From NCBI RefSeq assembly GCF_905404315.1, contig NC_066272.1, positions 806,001 through 870,000 of the forward strand: a DNA stretch of 64,000 nucleotides, in the 5' to 3' direction. The stretch's first letter is position 1; each line of letters starts with the position of its first letter. Under the pieces are notes generated by a model. It saw only the letters and a list, made by a program, of their open reading frames with translations. It was not told where the DNA came from and made no database searches. Source of the stretch: Leptidea sinapis (taxonomy: Eukaryota > Arthropoda > Insecta > Lepidoptera > Pieridae). This document shows positions 36,251 to 48,139 of this stretch, piece after piece. Both the position numbers and the translations under genes were made by a program.

Positions 36251-36942
36251 AAATCTCATTCATCATTTTTATTTGAGTTTTTTTTTTATATTTTCTATAA
36301 TTAAGTTTGCAATAGAATATACATTTTTAAATAAATTAGAGTAATTTTCACATATTTTTGGAACGCAGTTCCTTACGGCAGGCTTGGAGGAGATAGCAAT
36401 TTTGCTGCGGGACCGAACTGAAAAAAATGTGATAGTAAAACCGTAAGAGTAAGTCCGTGGAATAAAACCGTTAAATGAGACAGGCGCGACAGTCGTATAC
36501 ACAAGCGAGTAGTGTATAATACGTTTCTCTGTCTAATGGACTTTATATTTCTTTATTATAATTTAATATTTAAATATTATAAAAGTTATTTATAAAACGA
36601 AGAAAAGCAAGGTTACTTTCAATACAGTTATTAATATATTCTTCAGACTGTGCGTTCTCTTTCGTAATTTTAGTGTCATAGCTGTTGTAATGCAATGTAA
36701 AATTGAATTACAACAGTATAATAATATTTATTCAACTTCCAGGACAATCAGTGCGCGAAATTTGATTGAAAAATGACTTTCTGTGTTAATAAATATATAT
36801 TATTTTTACGTATTTAAAATATATGTCATGTCAATCAAGAAAACCTACATAAAATTGAACACGATTTTTTTTTACAAATTGTGTCGATTCTACATTAGCC
36901 GAAGGAACTTCGTTCCTACCTGGTGTCCCACGACACCACATC

Positions 36943-37250
36943 TTTTTTTTATGAAATTAAGGGACGAGATGAGCAGGACGTTCAGTTGATGGTATTTGAT
37001 ACGCCCTTCCCATTACAATACAGTGCCGATCAGGATTCTCGAAAAACACAAACATTTTGACCGGCACTACAACTGCGCTCGTCACCTTGAGACATAAGAA
37101 GTTAAGTCTCATTTGCCCAGTAATTTCACTAGCTACGGCGTCCTTCAGACCGAAACACACACGCTTACAAATTACTACTTCACGGCAGAAAGAGGCGCCC
37201 TAGTGGTACTCATAATCTAGCCGGCATCCTGTCTGCCTCCCACTGGTAAA
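36943..37250 (-). repeat. 310-bp hairpin repeat, copy 6 (near full length, antisense)
   Basis: It runs from ATGAAATTAAGGGACGAGAT to CTGCCTCCCACTGGTAAA with the same block order as copy 4. Just outside its left end is GAAGGAACTTCGTTCCTACC, a palindromic motif of another repeat. Confidence 0.8.
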
Positions 37251-38440
37251 TACGATAAAAGATAAATCAGGATTATAATAATGATCTCTCACTATATAGT
37301 TCATATAGCCGTTGTCTGCTCCTACGAATGCCAGCTGTTGCCCAATCATTAAATGACAAGATACTACCTGAGTGGACTGTCTTTGAAGTAAGCAGTACAT
37401 CTCATTTGGATAACTGTCATAATTCATTTACAAATTTGAGAGTTTTACCGAAACATTACCTCTGTATTTCTCTATTAGCCTATTATTCAGCGCAACAAAC
37501 TTTTTAATTAAAGTACATTTATTTACTTCAATATTAAAAGATTGACCAAAGAGGTTTGATCTCACCTTTATTTAAATAATCCTGTGCAGCACTGCACTGT
37601 AATGGGCAATTCTTATTACCACGGAGTAAGGATAGATACTTATATATTGTAATACTAAGTACTACCCATCAAGTGAATGTGTTGATCGATTGTGAATGTC
37701 GCGCCAAATTTCTAATATAGGTACACTGCGGGTACAAGAAAATAATTTAATTCTACTTTTGCGTAAAAGCTGGAATATTGAATCGAACGCGCCTGGCTTC
37801 CGTTACCTGTCGGTGTATTAACGAAATATTGGCTGCCTGTCGATAGTGTAACGCTTGTTGGAACTATGACCTAAATAAATGACGGCCGCGTTAATAGTGA
37901 GGTAAATCTTAATTAAGAGGCTAGTATTGTATTTGGATGATGGAATATTGTTGATAGATGACTTAGGCCTGTGCAGACTAGCGACAAACAAACACAAGTA
38001 AATGCGATCAATAGTTTCATGCCTGTCAATTTACGAGGACGAGTTACGATTTTCTTTTTGTAATGCAGACGATGAGGTGGGTCATCTGTTGTTCCTTCAC
38101 TTATATTCAGATAAGATTAAATTGCTGTTTTTGAAATGAAAACTTCTTAAGGCGAGCTCAATTTTTTTGAGTATTGAAAGAGACTAAGCAACTGACACTG
38201 ACTGCTATGTTATGATCGATCAAGATAAATAAATATGATTATATATTATATTGAAAATGTTGTTCTTTTTGAATAAAGAAAATTGAGTTACATTTCGTAT
38301 TTGCCCTTGATGAAGTTTTCACTTCTGTCTTGTGGTCATAGCCTTTAATGGGCCTTTTTTTTATTGGGCTTTGGGCTTTCATTGCTGCGACTGAGGATTT
38401 ATGTGGAGGATGTGTTCTAGGGATGGATTTCGTACTTTGT
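37251..38440. other. No gene seen
   Basis: AT-rich and no recognisable motif in any frame. Confidence 0.4.
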
Positions 38441-40195
38441 GCAAGATATATATGTCACCATGTCCTTAATACTTTTACTTTAATAATATATACTTTTGTA
38501 AATGAAATGTTTTTAAATTTAGAATTTGTTGAATGCATAGATGAGGGTGTGTTCCCTGACCTCATGAAATACAGCTGAGTTATACCTTTGTTTAAATAAA
38601 GTGACCAGTAGAAAACAAAGAAACTGACCAGTTTCTTTGACCCTGCTTATTTCAGACCTATTTCAGTGCTGCCTATGTTTAGTAAAATTTTGAAAAAGTT
38701 TTGCTTCAACAGCTACAAATGCATTTTTGTAAATTAATGAACAAAAATAAATTTGGTTTCACTAGGGGCTTATCAACAATTAATGCGGATACTAGACTCA
38801 TTGAGCACATATTTCAAGCCTGGGAAGAGTCACAGGATGCATTGGGCATTTTTTGTGATTTGTCCAAAGCATTTGACTGCGTCCACCATGAAACTTTACT
38901 TCTAAAACTAAAGCATTATGGAGTGAAAAATAGAACCCTAAATCTGTTAAAATCATATTTAAGCGAAAGAGTTCAGATAGTCGATGTAAATGGCAAACGG
39001 TCTTCGAGTAAACCTCTGGGAATAGGTGTTCCACAGGGTTCTATTCTCGGTCCTTTCTTGTTTCTTATATATATTAACGATCTACCGTTTGTGGTAGATG
39101 ATAGCCATGAGATTGTATTGTTTGCTGATGATACTTCACTTATTTTTAAAGTGAAGCGACGTGCAGATATTGATGACGAGGTAAACAATGCACTCTCAAA
39201 GATAGTGCGTTGGTTTGAGACGAATAATCTGCACTTAAACAGTAACAAAACAAAGTGTTTACGGTTCATTCCACCAAACACAGCGGAGGTACAAACCAAC
39301 GTACTTATAAATGACTAGAGATTGGAACTTGTGGACACTACGGTCTTCTTGGGTATCACGTTAGATAAAAAGCTTCAGTGGGGTCCACATATTGCCCAAC
39401 TAGCAGATAGACTCAGCTCTGCGGCATATGCAGTTAGAAAGATTAGAGAGTACACGAATGTTGCGACCGCTAGATTAGTGTACTTCAGTTATTTTCACAG
39501 CATCATGACGTACGGTATATTACTATAGGGTCATGCTGCTGACATTGATATAGTGTTTGCTCTGAAAAAGAGAGCTGTTCATGCTATATATCAGCTTGGT
39601 TATAGACAGTCTCTCAAAGAAAAATTTAAAGAAATAAATATTATGACTGTTGATTGTGAGTACATATATGAAAATTTAATATAAGTTCACAAAAATCGTC
39701 ACCTTTTTGCTCTTAATAGTGATTGTTATTATTATGAGACTAGAAATAAGGGATTGCTTGTAACTTATTCTAGTAGGCTTCATAAGATACATAATAGCTT
39801 TAAGGGTAAATGTATACACTTCTATAATAAAGTCCCAGCCACTGTTCAGGCATTATCTATAAATAAATTTAAATGTTTTATAAAAACATGGGTCTATCTA
39901 AATAATCGAACAGCCTGGGACTAGATTGTAATTATTTTATAGCGATAGAAATGACTGTACAATATTGTATATTCTTATTGGGAAGAGCGCAAAAAAAGAA
40001 TGCTGGGAGAGTTTCTTGCGCCGCTTCTTCTCTCTGAGAGCGCCATTTGTTTCCGAAGTGGTAGTTGTATACAGTAGTTATGTTAGAAATGACATCAAAA
40101 AGAATTCTAAAGGAATCAATTTTGAGAAAATAAATGCCTTTTATGTCTTTTTATGCCTTTTATGCTTATTATTAAATTTCTGACTGAATGTTTGA
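38440..40195 (+). mobile_element. 5'-truncated jockey-like LINE, reverse transcriptase with stops
   Basis: The reverse transcriptase is largely preserved: DPAYFRPISVLPMFSKIL (frame 2, about 38639), a one-base shift near 38695, then from 38701 a single frame to the terminal TAG at 39922-39924. Core motifs are SKAFDCVHHETLL (first Asp), GVPQGSILGPFLFLIYINDL and the active-site FADDTS. In that frame there are three stops: TAG 39316, TAG 39526 and TAA 39682. The 3' UTR contains GAGTTTCTTGCGCCGCTTCT. A fragment of the same family lies at 20108-20375. The enzyme would make cDNA at the target site; this copy has lost the endonuclease and cannot be translated through. Confidence 0.88.
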
Positions 40196-41315
40196 AAATG
40201 TTATGAAATGTTCTGGATTTTATCTAAATAACGTAAAAGTAAAACATTGCCATTTCCAATGTAACTAACATGATATTATAAAGCATTTTGTGTTAATTTG
40301 AATAACTAAATCTATAAGCAAGCGTCTAGCGCTGTCAGTTTGACAAAATAGTGACCGATGAACCGGACACAGCAATCAGTATTAAATAAACTGTTGCTCC
40401 GCAATGCAGTTACCGTGCTCGGTGCTCCCCTTATGTGTGTCTAATTGTGATATCATTGTAAATGTGTGTTGTCTGCCGAGAGCTATTCATATTTGCGATG
40501 ATAAGTAATCATGGTGTGTTTGTGAATTCTCTAGACGTATCTGTATCACATTTCTCAGTATCAAAATTTTGCATTATTGCTAACATAGCGTAGGAAATGT
40601 GTGAGCGGTAGTACCGATAGCATGTGCTCTCTCGCACTTCAGTGGTGTACGGCGCATAATTAGTTAAGTATGGCTATGTATAACAGTAGAGATGGCAGCT
40701 TACATTAAAAATATGATGGGGAAGTGTTCGAAGAATATTACGAGATGCATTTAGCAGGTATGTTAATCCTGTTAGCGAGGAAAGCGTCTGTGTCATATTA
40801 ATTGAAAAATGTACTTACATTGGAGTAGTGGAGTGTTAGTTCTGGAAAAAGATGTTTAACCGAGACAATAACAAATATTTATACAGTCTTACATATTATA
40901 TAATAATTTCACCTCATTGAAAAATAATCTTATGGTATTCGGTAAATCAAAAATACTTTTAACTTATAACATTTAAATGTGGAGAAATTACTAACCCCTT
41001 TTCAACTTCTTTACGGCCGTCACTGTTTCAATCGATATAAACCCGTAACTAATCATTCATTATAAATTTATATAACCACACGCTACGCATTGAGAATAAC
41101 AAACTAGGATTTACAGAGCCAAATTGTTTCTCCTGTGGGATGGCCTACAGTAATAATTAATATGCTAGGTCACCTTTCAAACTGAGAAGATGCGCGATGG
41201 CTTACTTACAATACCTTAAATCAATCCATCGTTCTTTTGAATACAATAACTTCTGAAAATTTGTGTTTGTGATTTATAGTCATATTCCTAATATTCACTT
41301 TGTACAAATATTATA
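40196..41315. other. No confirmed gene
   Basis: Somewhat more balanced composition at 40320-40760, but no motif or splice pattern that holds in frame. Confidence 0.4.
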
Positions 41316-41400
41316 AGCGTCCGCGTCGGTTATCCAATAGGTTGAGCCGTTGACTCTCACGACGAAGCCCCCGGGTTCGATACCACCTCGCCCGCAACAG
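41316..41400 (+). repeat. tRNA-like sequence (SINE head)
   Basis: It has a B box GGGTTCGATAC at about 41372 and a weak A-box-like TAGGTTGAGCCG at 41339. It does not fold into a full cloverleaf by eye. Confidence 0.35.
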
Positions 41401-41439
41401 TTTTTAGTTTCTACGTTTATTCGACGCTTTATAAGGTCG

Positions 41440-41550
41440 CGAATTATGGAGGCTCTTATGATTTCTCTGACCTGACAAGAGAGTATGATCTGGGGTGATC
41501 ACTTACTACCACTTACCAATTGACCCGTATGTCTTCTTCTTCCATAAATA
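41440..41550 (+). mobile_element. LINE 3'-end stub
   Basis: GATCACTTACTACCACTTAC, GACCCGTATGTC and TTCTTCCATAAATAA resemble 44180-44235, the tail of the longer LINE downstream. Confidence 0.45.
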
Positions 41551-41654
41551 ATCTACCAATGACTTGGTACGAAATGCTGATTTAATAATCAGCATTCCGT
41601 CTCTGCAACATTAGAGTTTAATCCGATCTAAATAAAAATTACTTCCGCAATTTT

Positions 41655-41690
41655 GAACGCAGTTGAAACTACTTAGGGGATAAAATAAAG
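41655..41690 (-). mobile_element. Possible far end of the mariner split by the LINE
   Basis: GTTGAAACTACTTAGG (41662-41677) with a following ATAAAA resembles the reverse complement of 45363-45390 (TTGAAAACTCCTTGG, then TTTTAAAA). If this is the second TIR, the mariner would be about 1.2-1.3 kb without the inserted LINE, the usual mariner size. By-eye match only. Confidence 0.4.
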
Positions 41691-41699
41691 GATCCTGGA

Positions 41700-44240
41700 T
41701 GGTTGTTAGTTGGATGTATTTGAAACTGGCGGATATCATTTTCATTGTGAGTTCTTCTTATTTGAAATACGAGGGCGGCACTGAAAAGGCGTATGGTCTG
41801 TCCCAATTGGTCGAGTCGCCAACGCGGCTCCCGGATGTGGATAGCCACATGCCGTGCTTATTGGATCTTCTGCTGACTACACATCCCGATGGTTACCAGG
41901 TCTTTGTCGACGCCCCTCTCGGAACGTCCGACCATTGCCTGGTCAGGAGTGTAGTGCCTATCCGACGCTAACGTCGCAGACCACCAGCGACCCGCGTTTG
42001 GCACTACAAGTCAGCAGATTGGGATAGGATGCGTTCCTTTTTTGCATCCTACCCTTGGGGCAGGGTTTGTTTCCCTTCGGATGATCCTAGTGCCTGCGCC
42101 GTTGCAGTAGCCGATGTGATACTGCAGGGCATAGATATTTTTATACCAAGCTCTGTAGTACACATCGGTGGCACAGCCCTGGTTCGATACGTCAGTTAAA
42201 GCAGCATCTGACTGCAAAAAACAGGCGTATCGAGCTTGGGTTGCGGCGCTGGGCGCAAAGGATCCGAACTGCACAGTTCTAAAGAGGAAATACAACCGTG
42301 CCTCCAGATTTTTTAAGCGGCAAATCGCCCGTGCAAAGTCAAAACACGTCGTCATAATCAGCGAGCAGCTTTCCCCGACCGGAACACGCAAGTTCTGGTC
42401 GTTGTCGAAAGCTGCTCTTGGTAACTTCAGCCAGCCGTCCATGCCGCCGTTGCACATGAGGAATGACACCCTGGCCCATACGGCAAAAGAGAAAGCCGAT
42501 CTCTTGTGCACTCTTTTCGCCTCCAACTCGACTCTTGACGACAACGGAAAAACACCGCCGACCATCCCGCGGTGTCAGAGCTCTATGCCTGAAGTACAGT
42601 TCAGACAGAAAACTGTTAGGCGAGCTCTGTTTTCGTTGGACGTCAGGAAGTCGAGCGGGCCGGATGGCATTTCTCCAATCGTGCTTAGAACGTGTGCCCC
42701 TGAGTTGACGCCGGTGCTCACGCGTTTATTCCGGCACTCTTATTCTGAAGGCGTAGTCCCTGACTCATGGAAGTCAGCCCTTGTCCATCCGATCCAAAAA
42801 AAAGGAGACAGTTCGGATCCGGCAAACTACAGGCCTATTGCTATTACCTCCCTGCTCTCCAAAATCATGGAGAGCATAATTAGCCGTCAGCTCTTAGTAT
42901 ATCTAGAGGGTCACTAGTTGATCAACGATCAACAATACGGGTTTCGCCATGGTCATGGCAGGTGATCTTCTCGTATACCTAGCACATAGATGGGCAGCGG
43001 CTATTGAAAGCAAGGGGGAAGGCCTGGCAGTTAGCCTGGATATAGCGAAGGCCTTTGATCGTGTATGGCACAAGGCGCTCCTGTCCATACTTCCATCATT
43101 TGGGCTTCCCGAGAGCTTGTGCAAGTGGACCTCCAGCTTCCTCACTGGGCGCAGCATACAGGTCGTTGTCAACGGATATTGCTCGAACCCGAAGCCCGTG
43201 AATGCTGGAGTGCCCCAAGGCTGTGTGCTGTCTCCCACGCTGTTTCTTCTGCATATCAATGATATGTTGGACACCTCCAACATTCATTGCTATGCAAACG
43301 ACAGCACTGGTGATGCCGTATGCACTGGCCATGCAGGTCTCTCTCGGGAAATCGTCGACCAGTGCCGGGAGAAACTTGTGTCTTCTATCGAGTCCTCTCT
43401 TGAGAAGGTCGCGGAATGGGGAAAATTGAACCTTGTTCAATTTATCCCCCAGAAGACTCAAGTTTGCGCGTTTACCACTAAAAAAACCCCATTTGTCGTA
43501 TCACCGCTCTTCGACAACACTTCCCTCAAAGCCTCGCCTAGTATCGGAATACTGGGTCTCGAAATCTCGAGCGATTGCCAATTTCGTGGTCATCTGGAAG
43601 GCAAAGCCAAATTGGCTTCAAAGAAACTGGGCGTCATTAATAGAGCACGGCAATACTTCAAGCCGGCCCACATACAAGCGCTCTACAAAGCGCAGGTCCG
43701 GCCACACATGGAGTATTGCTGTCATCTCTGGTCTGGCGCACCCCAGTATCAGCTCGATCCATTTGACCGCGTGCAACGCAGAGCAGCTTGAATTGTCGGG
43801 GACAAAGTGCTCTGTGAACGGCTGGATCACTTGGCGTTGCGTAGAGACGTCGCTTCATTGTGTGTGTTTTCTACCGCATTTATCACGGGGAGTGTTCCGA
43901 AGAGCTGTTTAACCTGATTCCTGCCGCCGAATTCCACCTTCGCACGACACGCCACAAGTTAGGATATCATCCTCACCATCTGGATGTGTGGCGGTCCTCC
44001 ACAGTGTGGTTTTCAAGGAGCTTTCTTCCACGTACTACAAAGCTGTGGAATGAGCTTCCTTGTGCGGTGTTTCCGGGTCGATACGACTTGGGTACCTTCA
44101 AAAAAGCGCGTACACCTTCCTTAAAGGCCGGCAACGCTCCTGTGATTCCTCTGGTGTTGCAAGAGATTGTGGGCGGCGGTGATCACTTTACAACAGGTGA
44201 CCCGTACGCTCGTTTGTCCTCCTATTCCATAAAAAAAAAA
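41700..44240 (+). mobile_element. Jockey/CR1-like LINE: endonuclease tail, reverse transcriptase, poly-A
   Basis: A 5'-truncated copy (left edge unresolved between 41690 and 41750). In order: the end of the endonuclease (SHMPCLLDLLLTTHPDGY, GTSDHCLV, frame 2); after a shift near 42165, the linker and RT start (SSGPDGISPIVLRTC, NYRPIAITSLLSKIME); a shift near 42950; RT core LDIAKAFDRVWHKAL, AGVPQGCVLSPTLFLLHIND and active site CYANDSTGDA; then a stop TGA at 43789-43791, a shift near 43860 and the C-terminal region ending FKKARTPSLKAGNAPV. The catalytic YADD reads YAND, so it is dead even apart from the frameshifts. The A10 tail (44231-44240) abuts a mariner transposase. Many 3' stubs in the window come from this family. 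Confidence 0.9.
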
Positions 44241-45395
44241 GTTCGAAGTATTCTCTGCGAAATTTGACACATTTATCCATACGATGGAACCAATCATTGA
44301 AGCAACCATTCCATTCGGAAGTTGGGGTCTTCAAAATGGCCGTTTTGTAGGCGTCCACAGCTTTAGGTGATGAAAATCTCTGACCACGCAATTTATTCTT
44401 TATTTTAGAGAAAGTATAGAAATTATTAGGGCTTAGGTCGGGGCTGTACGGCGGATGGTCTAATAATTCCATGTTTTCTTGCTATAAAAACTCTTTTATT
44501 ATGTGCACGGGTGAGAACTCGCATTGTAGTGATGGAGGATGATGCGGCAGTTGCAGTTCTCTTTACGGAGTTCAGAAACAACCTGTGGCAAACAAATGCT
44601 AGCATACCATTCCGCATTAACCGTTCTTTGTCTCTCAAGAGGAATAGTCGCAACATGGCCGGTTTTGGAGACAAACGTGGCCACCATTTTTTTTGCAACA
44701 CTCCGTGAACGAACAATTTTTGTTGGCTTGAACTCATTTTCGAACACCCAAACTCGTGACTCGTTTTTTGTTTCGGGTTCATACGCGTATATCCAGGATT
44801 TGTCACCTGATACGATGTTGTATACAGCATTTGGGGATCCTGCGTGGAATCTTTCGAGAGTTCTGACGCACCAAGTAACGCGAGCCGCTTTTTGCTCTTC
44901 ACAGAGCAAATGCGGTATCCATCGGGAAAACAATTTTTTTTACACCCAACTGTTCATGCAAGATTATTTGTATTTGAATCATGCTAATGGATAATGTTGC
45001 CTGAATTTCGCGGTATGTCACATGTCGATCTTCCTCAATCAGCTTACGTACAGTATCAACGTTTTCTTTGGTGACTGCAGTTTTTGGACGAACTTGACGG
45101 GGATCATCACTGACCTTGACACACCCACGTTGAAATTCAGCAAACCAGCGATGAATTGTGGTTTTGGATGGGGCTTCATCACCAAATGCAGAAATCATCC
45201 GGTCAACACACTGTTTTTGTGTTAAACCACTTCGAAAGTCATAATAAATCATCGCTCTAGAATTTTCTTGAGTCAATTCCATTTTCTCAACGACTAAACA
45301 AGTTTGACAAGACCTGGTGACAAGACCGATAATCTTTTTTTAAATAAATAAATGGCATTCGATTTTTAAAACCAAGGAGTTTTCAATTAAAAAGA
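44241..45395 (-). mobile_element. Mariner transposon, transposase broken and interrupted by LINE
   Basis: The minus-strand transposase starts at ATG 45282: helix-turn-helix region SGLTQKQCVDRMISAFGDEA, TTIHRWFAEFQRG, then RHVTYREIQATLSIS. After a shift near 44910: FSRWIPHLLCEEQKAARVTW, first catalytic Asp in SGDKSWIYAYEP, then HVATIPLERQRTVNAEWY. The second catalytic position reads HHYNASSH (Tyr for Asp). After another shift near 44480: MELLDHPPYSPDLSPNNF (third Asp), and FRREYFEL directly at the LINE poly-A. This is a D,D34D-type mariner, a different family from the two with GCCATAAAT TIRs. A possible right TIR is at 45363-45390. The last codons and left TIR would lie on the other side of the LINE. 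Confidence 0.85.
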
Positions 45396-45472
45396 TTTTA
45401 GTATGACAGGAACAGTGGAAATATTCCATTGCCGATACTTTTAGTGCACCTTCATTGGGTTACAAATAATCG

Positions 45473-45545
45473 TTTAAATGCCACTGCTTGTGGCGATGAC
45501 GTGTGGCGCGTCGTTTCCTTTCCTAAAATATGGTCATGCTATTTC
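45473..45545 (+). repeat. Dispersed repeat shared with 56498-56570
   Basis: GCTTGTGGCG, then GTCGTTTCCTTTCCTA-AAATATGGT is found at both places (GCTTGTGGCG, GTCGTTCCCTTTCCTA-GAATATGGT at 56502-56552). Same strand. Family unknown. Confidence 0.5.
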
Positions 45546-46185
45546 ATTTCATTTCAAAGTCTAAATCGATAATCCTCAGATTTGTAGCTAGAAGGCAAGA
45601 GTAGGCTAGGTTATCCTAGTGATCCTGAATATATAATTAAGACTTTGACCTTATAATGTCTGACATATGGACGCAGTGAATGGGTCTTAATATATAAATG
45701 CATTTTCCTGCTCTCGAAAAAAGTCTTCGTTCATATCGCTTAACAAATATACGTAAACCGCAGAGCCTAGAATATACCATTACAGATTATCTAACTAACA
45801 GCACAGAGTAATGACACTATATTAACAACTAACGCTCAACATTCATTACTCTATGCACTCTAATGATGTATACTGACTTAATTAAGAGAGAGCTTATGTT
45901 TGTGCTTGTGTAGGTTAGATAAACATGGATATGTGTTATAATTTGTAATATATTGAATAATAACAGATATTTGTATGATAAATGAAGTTAAGATTGCAAG
46001 CCGCGCTAAACGATTCGTTGTATTCAATTCCTGTTGAGGTATTTTATTAATTTATCATTTTACTTTTTATCTATTAGACAAAAACTGTGTTAAAATTTTT
46101 AAATAATTTTGATAACCTTTTTATGACAAAATGATCCCAGATAAATTTCAAAATAAGTGATTTAAATTATTCCAAAGAATTGTAA
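45546..46185. other. No gene seen
   Basis: AT-rich. A small inverted repeat pairs GAGTAATG (about 45806) with CATTACTC (about 45843). Confidence 0.4.
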
Positions 46186-46450
46186 ATAGTCCTTTGTGTG
46201 GTAAAGGTTACTATAACATATAAAATGCTTTTCTTTATAACTTCTTAACCACTAGTTGGGAATGCACCGAATGTCCTCAGGCTATTTAAATCATAAATTT
46301 GATTGAAATGAAATTTTATAAATAAGAACCCGCTGAGTTTCTAGCGTTCGTTTTTTCCAGGTCTGATGCATTAATATTTAAATGGGCGGTAGTGTTTGTC
46401 GCTCAATAACTAATTTCATATCCTATTTGAATAAACCTATCTGAATTTGA
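46186..46450 (+). mobile_element. LINE C-terminus scrap plus 3' UTR
   Basis: CCTTTGTGTGGTAAAGGTTA-CTATAACATA matches codons at 21210-21235. The UTR blocks CCCGCTGAGTTTCTAGCG, CCAGGTCTGATG, AATGGGCGGTAG and the TGAATAAACCTATCTGAATT tail match 21315-21420 and 23130-23275. Confidence 0.65.
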
Positions 46451-46521
46451 TGATACGTGACAAATTTAAGATATTCTAAAAATAGGAATTGAAAGATAAT
46501 GTTAGCTGACACTGATCTAAG

Positions 46522-46838
46522 TTTTACCAGTGGGAGGCTCCTTTGGACAGGAAGCCGGCTAGATTATGGATACCACAACGGCGCCTATTTCTGCCGAAAA
46601 GCAGTAATGTGTAAACATTATTGTGTTTCCGTCTGAAGGGCGCCGTAGCTAGTGAAATTACTGGGTAAATGAGACTTAACATCTTATGCCTCAAGGTGGC
46701 GAGCGCAATTGTAGTGCCGCTCAGAATTTTTGAGTTTTTCAAGAATCCTGAGCGGCACTGGATTCTAATGGGCAGGGCATATCAATTACCATCAGCTGAA
46801 CGTCCTGCTCGTTTGTCCCTTATTTTCATAAAATAAAA
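46522..46838 (+). repeat. 310-bp hairpin repeat, copy 7 (best full copy)
   Basis: From TTTTACCAGTGGGAGGCTCC to CCCTTATTTTCATAAAATAA. Internal arms 46713-46728 (AGTGCCGCTCAGAATT) and 46743-46759 (GAATCCTGAGCGGCACT) pair with one mismatch. Non-coding: ORF 46524-46742 (-) is a shadow. Ends lack obvious TIRs; an A-rich 3' end suggests retrotransposition but no RNA polymerase III boxes were recognised. Confidence 0.8.
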
Positions 46839-48138
46839 GTTTTACGTAAGAAAACTCTAAGTAAAGTCTAACTACGCTCTATTATAGATTTCAGCCTTAA
46901 AGTGTTCTAATGAGCATAGTTTGTTGGTGGCGTCATCGAAATGCCATATTTCATAAAGTTGGAAATGTCAACATAGATTTGTTTACTTAAGCTGAGTAAT
47001 AGCGACCCAAATGACGTTGGAACTCGAAGCGAAATGTAATCTTGTAGATTTGGTTTTACTCAAAGTAATTCAGGATGCAACTATATATCGGTACAAGAAA
47101 GACGATGCTCAAATTCAACCATTACATAAAACAGATTAAGTAATTTATTTTGAGGATGCCTATTACTTTCAATTTAATAAAAAACGTTTCAATATTTAAA
47201 CAAGCTCCCCTTATACAAACACAGGAATAAACCGTTTACAGTTATGCTTTAACAACGCAAAACACACTATTAAAGGTTAAAGATAAACTTACTGCCTACC
47301 TACTTAAACAAATCTTTCATCTTTCCAATAGATCACTGTGTACTGTATTGAGGCTTTACTCAATACATCACGTGTATAAATATATAACTAGCTTGACTAT
47401 CCATGCATTGTATATATATTGTATTAGATAGGGAGCCAATATCAACACTGGTGAGGGATTAACGCTTGGATAAACAATATAGACAAGAGCATTTAAGGGT
47501 TAAGCATTATCCTTAAAAGCTTTGGTGCGAATTTCTCCATTACTGATATTCTTATTACTCATAAAAATACGATTCTATGTGCTCCTTGTTTCATAACTCG
47601 GTTAAATTAACTTTAATTGTATATAAAAATTCTATATATTGCTTGTGATAGATTATTTTAAGCATTTTAAAAACTAAAAATTAGCAATATTTGGTAATGT
47701 TTATGTGGTTGTTGTTTTATATGTAAATATGTATAAAATATAAAATGTTTACATATATGAAAAAGCACACGGATGTCATTTTGTGTTAAAACTTAATTGA
47801 CAGAGTAAACAAACGCTTTGTACGTTACAGGCACAACCTTGTAAACATGATTGATATACACCAACACTCTATTATAGATATTCCTTGCGTGTAATCTCAT
47901 GGATATATTTTAAGACAAATTTGCATTAATTTCTTATTTCATACCTTAATTAACGTGCTTGCGATCTTCTTATTTCCTTACATCCATTAACGTCAAAACA
48001 AGATTGACAAATTCTATGTGTGGTAAGAGTACCACAAATAGGATTCTACAATACTAAGACATTAGCCTTCTTTCTTCTATATATTTTATTCTGTCACTGT
48101 TATGTATATATCATTTATTACACATTATTTTATTAAAT
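46839..48138. other. No gene seen
   Basis: AT-rich, with no motif in any frame. Confidence 0.4.
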
Positions 48139-48139
48139 A

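Noticed and set aside
36269..36502. 77-codon minus-strand ORF with SRSKIAISSKPAVRNCVPK
   Set aside because: It probably derives from a dispersed repeat (AACGCAGTTCC/GGAACTTCGTTCC-type motifs nearby); no family recognised.
40708..40757. Possible small exon (YDGEVFEEYYEMHLA) before a GTATGT donor
   Set aside because: A stop lies two codons upstream in that frame and no acceptor gives a compatible phase.
42011..42565. 184-codon minus-strand ORF
   Set aside because: It is antisense to the LINE coding region; GC-rich coding DNA often leaves such shadows.
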